From DRPN01 sp964383915 (lineage in GTDB: Bacteria > Bacteroidota > Bacteroidia > Bacteroidales > VadinHA17): 16,163 nt of DNA. Numbering within the stretch: the stretch's first letter is position 1; every line of letters begins with the position of its first letter. The stretch spans positions 1 through 16,163 of the forward strand of contig CAYLJE010000050.1 in NCBI GenBank assembly GCA_964383915.1. The letters are read 5' to 3'. Shown here piece after piece: positions 14,567 through 16,163 of this stretch. The translations under genes and the position numbers were made by a program. The notes under the pieces were generated by a model. It had not been told where the DNA came from, did not search any database, and saw nothing but the letters and a program-made list of their open reading frames with translations.

Positions 14567-14824
14567 CTACCTATTCCGGTGATATTGTGTGGATGATTCC
14601 GGCAAAATTTTTCTTATTTTTAACTTTCTTATATTTTTTGGCAGAAAATAATCAATGGCAACCTGTATTGCAGCGATGCTATATTTTACAACAATACAAT
14701 TTTTCAACTTTTGTCTTTTTTCTTCCGGTTTATCCGGGTTAGGTATAACGGACAAAATATGAATTAGCCAAAACAGATTGATAATGCCTATATACCATCT
14801 TACGGCATTGCTGCAAAATCTCAT
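14567..14824 (-). CDS. Doubtful small ORF, possible membrane-protein remnant
   Basis: 85 codons starting MRFCSNAVRWYIGIINLFWL, with one or two hydrophobic stretches and then a basic C terminus (RKLKIRKILPESSTQYHRNR). It is not recognised. It fills the only frame of note in the spacer of about 415 bp between the HD gene and the large GH130 gene. Nothing else supports it: no ribosome-binding site, family motif or coupling. It may be chance or a decayed gene. Confidence 0.2.
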   Translation of the reverse strand: MRFCSNAVRWYIGIINLFWLIHILSVIPNPDKPEEKRQKLKNCIVVKYSIAAIQVAIDYFLPKNIRKLKIRKILPESSTQYHRNR

Positions 14825-14894
14825 GTTAAAACGCGATATATGTGAGGACTTTAAAAAATGCTTTCAAATACCGTGAACTAGTAAACCCTCAACA

Positions 14895-15713
14895 TTATTC
14901 GAAATATGTATAAAAGCCCTGGCCATGGTGATTATCAAGAAATAAATGAATAACATCGAAAATTTCCTGTATTTTTTCTGATTTTGGCAAAACATCCCTT
15001 ATCATTTCCAAATAATGTCGTTCTTGAATAAGCTGCAGACTCGGCTTAAAGTTGATATCAAAAATCCATCCTGTTTGAAGTAGTTTTAGATCGTTCAGGT
15101 TCTTTACATGTTTTATATCAACTATTTTTTTATTCATTAGATCCTTGTAAACCTTTTCTGAAAATTTAGGGGTATCAGGTAATCCAAGTTCGATCACCTC
15201 ATTCCGTTCATCCTTCTTTTTGTTGTAGTAATCAGTGACTACTCTCCAGATATCCAGTTTATCTGCATCACGTAGTAGTTTAGAGAAAAACAGACATGTT
15301 TCGGTTTCTTTCTGAGGCAGAGAAGGCCGGTTATGATATTTGATTGATTGTAAAACTAAATTTTTTAACGGGTCATCCAGTTGATTCAATACATCATATC
15401 TCTCCAATATTTTGGTACCCAGCTCAGCATGATTTTCGGATTGTTGATCATTAAAAGTTTTATAACGGGCATATTGTTCAAAACGGCCAACATCATGTAA
15501 CAGGGCAATTATCTCAGCCAAACGTAATTCATCATTATTTAACCCAAGTTGTTTTCCAATATTTAAAATTTCTTTGCATACCCGTTTAGTGTGATCTTCT
15601 TTCAAATTTATATTTCGTTGTAATGTATAATCATCATATTTAAATGTATGCACATAGTTGTAAAACCAATTTTTAATATCTGCTGTGATTTTTTTATCCA
15701 TTGTTATTTTCAT
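14895..15713 (-). CDS. HD-domain metal-dependent phosphohydrolase
   Basis: 272 residues. The HD superfamily pattern is complete: H41 in NLKEDHTKRVCKEI, H73-D74 in IIALLHDVGRFEQYARY, H95 in SENHAELG, H127 in IKYHNRPSLP and D149/D151 in LLRDADKLDIWRVV. Such proteins hydrolyse phosphomonoesters or phosphodiesters, often of nucleotides, using two metals; the substrate is not predictable here. No signal peptide or membrane segment is seen. The start ATG at 15713 overlaps the TGA of the upstream metallo-beta-lactamase-fold gene by 4 bp (ATGA), so translation is coupled; a second ATG lies at residue 5. The two are probably a functional pair with a shared promoter outside the window. Confidence 0.88.
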   Translation of the reverse strand: MKITMDKKITADIKNWFYNYVHTFKYDDYTLQRNINLKEDHTKRVCKEILNIGKQLGLNNDELRLAEIIALLHDVGRFEQYARYKTFNDQQSENHAELGTKILERYDVLNQLDDPLKNLVLQSIKYHNRPSLPQKETETCLFFSKLLRDADKLDIWRVVTDYYNKKKDERNEVIELGLPDTPKFSEKVYKDLMNKKIVDIKHVKNLNDLKLLQTGWIFDINFKPSLQLIQERHYLEMIRDVLPKSEKIQEIFDVIHLFLDNHHGQGFYTYFE

Positions 15714-16163
15714 TTTAAATCATCCATAGTTATTACTCTTCCCACACCCACATTTATATAATTATTGCCATATTCCTTTTTAAATAAAGCTCTTGCATTA
15801 TCTCCCGAGCAATGACAGGGACCAACAAACCGCACACCTGATCTCCTGAAGCTTAAAATAATTTTTTCTATTTCGTCTTTGCCTGTGGCAAATAAATGAA
15901 ATCCTCCCATGACAAAAAGCACATCACTCTTAACCAGTGCTTTGGCTTTATTTACTATGTTTACAATACCGGGATGCGAGCATCCGGTTATTAATATCAA
16001 TCCTTTTTCCGTATTAATAATAAGAGATTGCTCTTTTATCCATGTCCCAAGCTCACCGGTAGAATAAACACCTTTACAAATCCGGACAGGTTCCTGCACT
16101 TCAACAAATGTTGCTCCGTAATTACGCACACCATCTTTAAAACTTTTCGGGAATGATTTGGGT
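15710..16163 (-). CDS. Metallo-beta-lactamase-fold metallohydrolase, C-terminal part
   Basis: The frame is open to the right edge (PKSFPKSFKDGVRNYG before the first internal GTG), so the gene is cut by the window and about 150 C-terminal residues are seen. Motifs fit the MBL fold: LILITGCSHPGIVNIV with a metal-ligand His, VLFVMGGFHLFATG with another His, and GVRFVGPCHCSGDNA, ending NVGVGRVITMDDLK. The pattern GCSHPG followed by GGFHL is typical of the dihydropterin-phosphate synthase-like subgroup of MBL proteins. The N-terminal HxHxDH motif would lie outside the window. The stop codon overlaps the HD-domain start. Confidence 0.85.
   Translation of the reverse strand, partial: PKSFPKSFKDGVRNYGATFVEVQEPVRICKGVYSTGELGTWIKEQSLIINTEKGLILITGCSHPGIVNIVNKAKALVKSDVLFVMGGFHLFATGKDEIEKIILSFRRSGVRFVGPCHCSGDNARALFKKEYGNNYINVGVGRVITMDDLK

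Noticed and set aside
1..16163. CRISPR arrays, tRNA or rRNA genes
   Set aside because: No regularly spaced repeats or recognisable tRNA/rRNA sequence were seen on either strand.

Overview
The window looks like a fragment of a Bacteroidota (Bacteroidia-like) chromosome, probably from a metagenome or draft assembly. Evidence: an outer-membrane TonB-dependent receptor with an N-terminal CarboxypepD_reg-type domain, start codons without Shine-Dalgarno sequences, several -7 boxes of the Bacteroidota form TAnnTTTG, and a 100-N scaffold gap flanked by an exact 55-bp duplication, which is typical of contigs whose ends overlap by one k-mer.

Left part (1-3785): a TonB-dependent receptor (start at 1388, running off the left edge) follows a 465-residue beta-helix lipoprotein on the minus strand. 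A perfect 24-bp palindrome lies between them. A PhoB/OmpR-type response regulator diverges from the lipoprotein, with no histidine kinase beside it. The divergent spacer carries four tandem 11-bp units with a TTnA(A/C)(A/G) core. This is the geometry bound by PhoB/PhoP-type regulators, so the receptor, the lipoprotein and the regulator may form a phosphate-type regulon module (inference).

Middle part (3786-6545): a NimA-like pyridoxamine-phosphate-oxidase-family gene has an in-frame TAA 28 codons before its natural end. Just upstream of it lies a complete but decayed insertion sequence of about 1.96 kb. It has 22-bp terminal inverted repeats (20/22 identical) and an IS1182-like DDE transposase broken by two in-frame TAA codons and one frameshift. 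The promoter region of the element holds a 16-bp palindrome that differs from the ParB-binding parS consensus at one base.

Next (6546-8754): a signal-peptide-bearing CbiX-like chelatase and a Nudix-winged-helix regulator whose Nudix box has lost its catalytic glutamates. They are followed by a long spacer with a 150-bp imperfect palindromic (MITE-like) element and a possible structured leader.

Glycan cluster (8776-14479): three tightly coupled plus-strand genes encode a GT4 glycosyltransferase fused to a C-terminal helical domain resembling an (alpha/alpha)6 glycosidase fold, a GH130 mannoside-phosphorylase-type enzyme, and a second GT4. A convergent minus-strand gene encodes a second, larger and divergent GH130. 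None has a visible signal peptide, so this looks like a cytoplasmic system that builds and phosphorolytically recycles a mannose-type oligosaccharide or polysaccharide. It is the best candidate in the window for a poorly described system.

Right end (14480-16163): a spacer with one doubtful small ORF, then an HD-domain phosphohydrolase translationally coupled to a metallo-beta-lactamase-fold protein that runs off the window.
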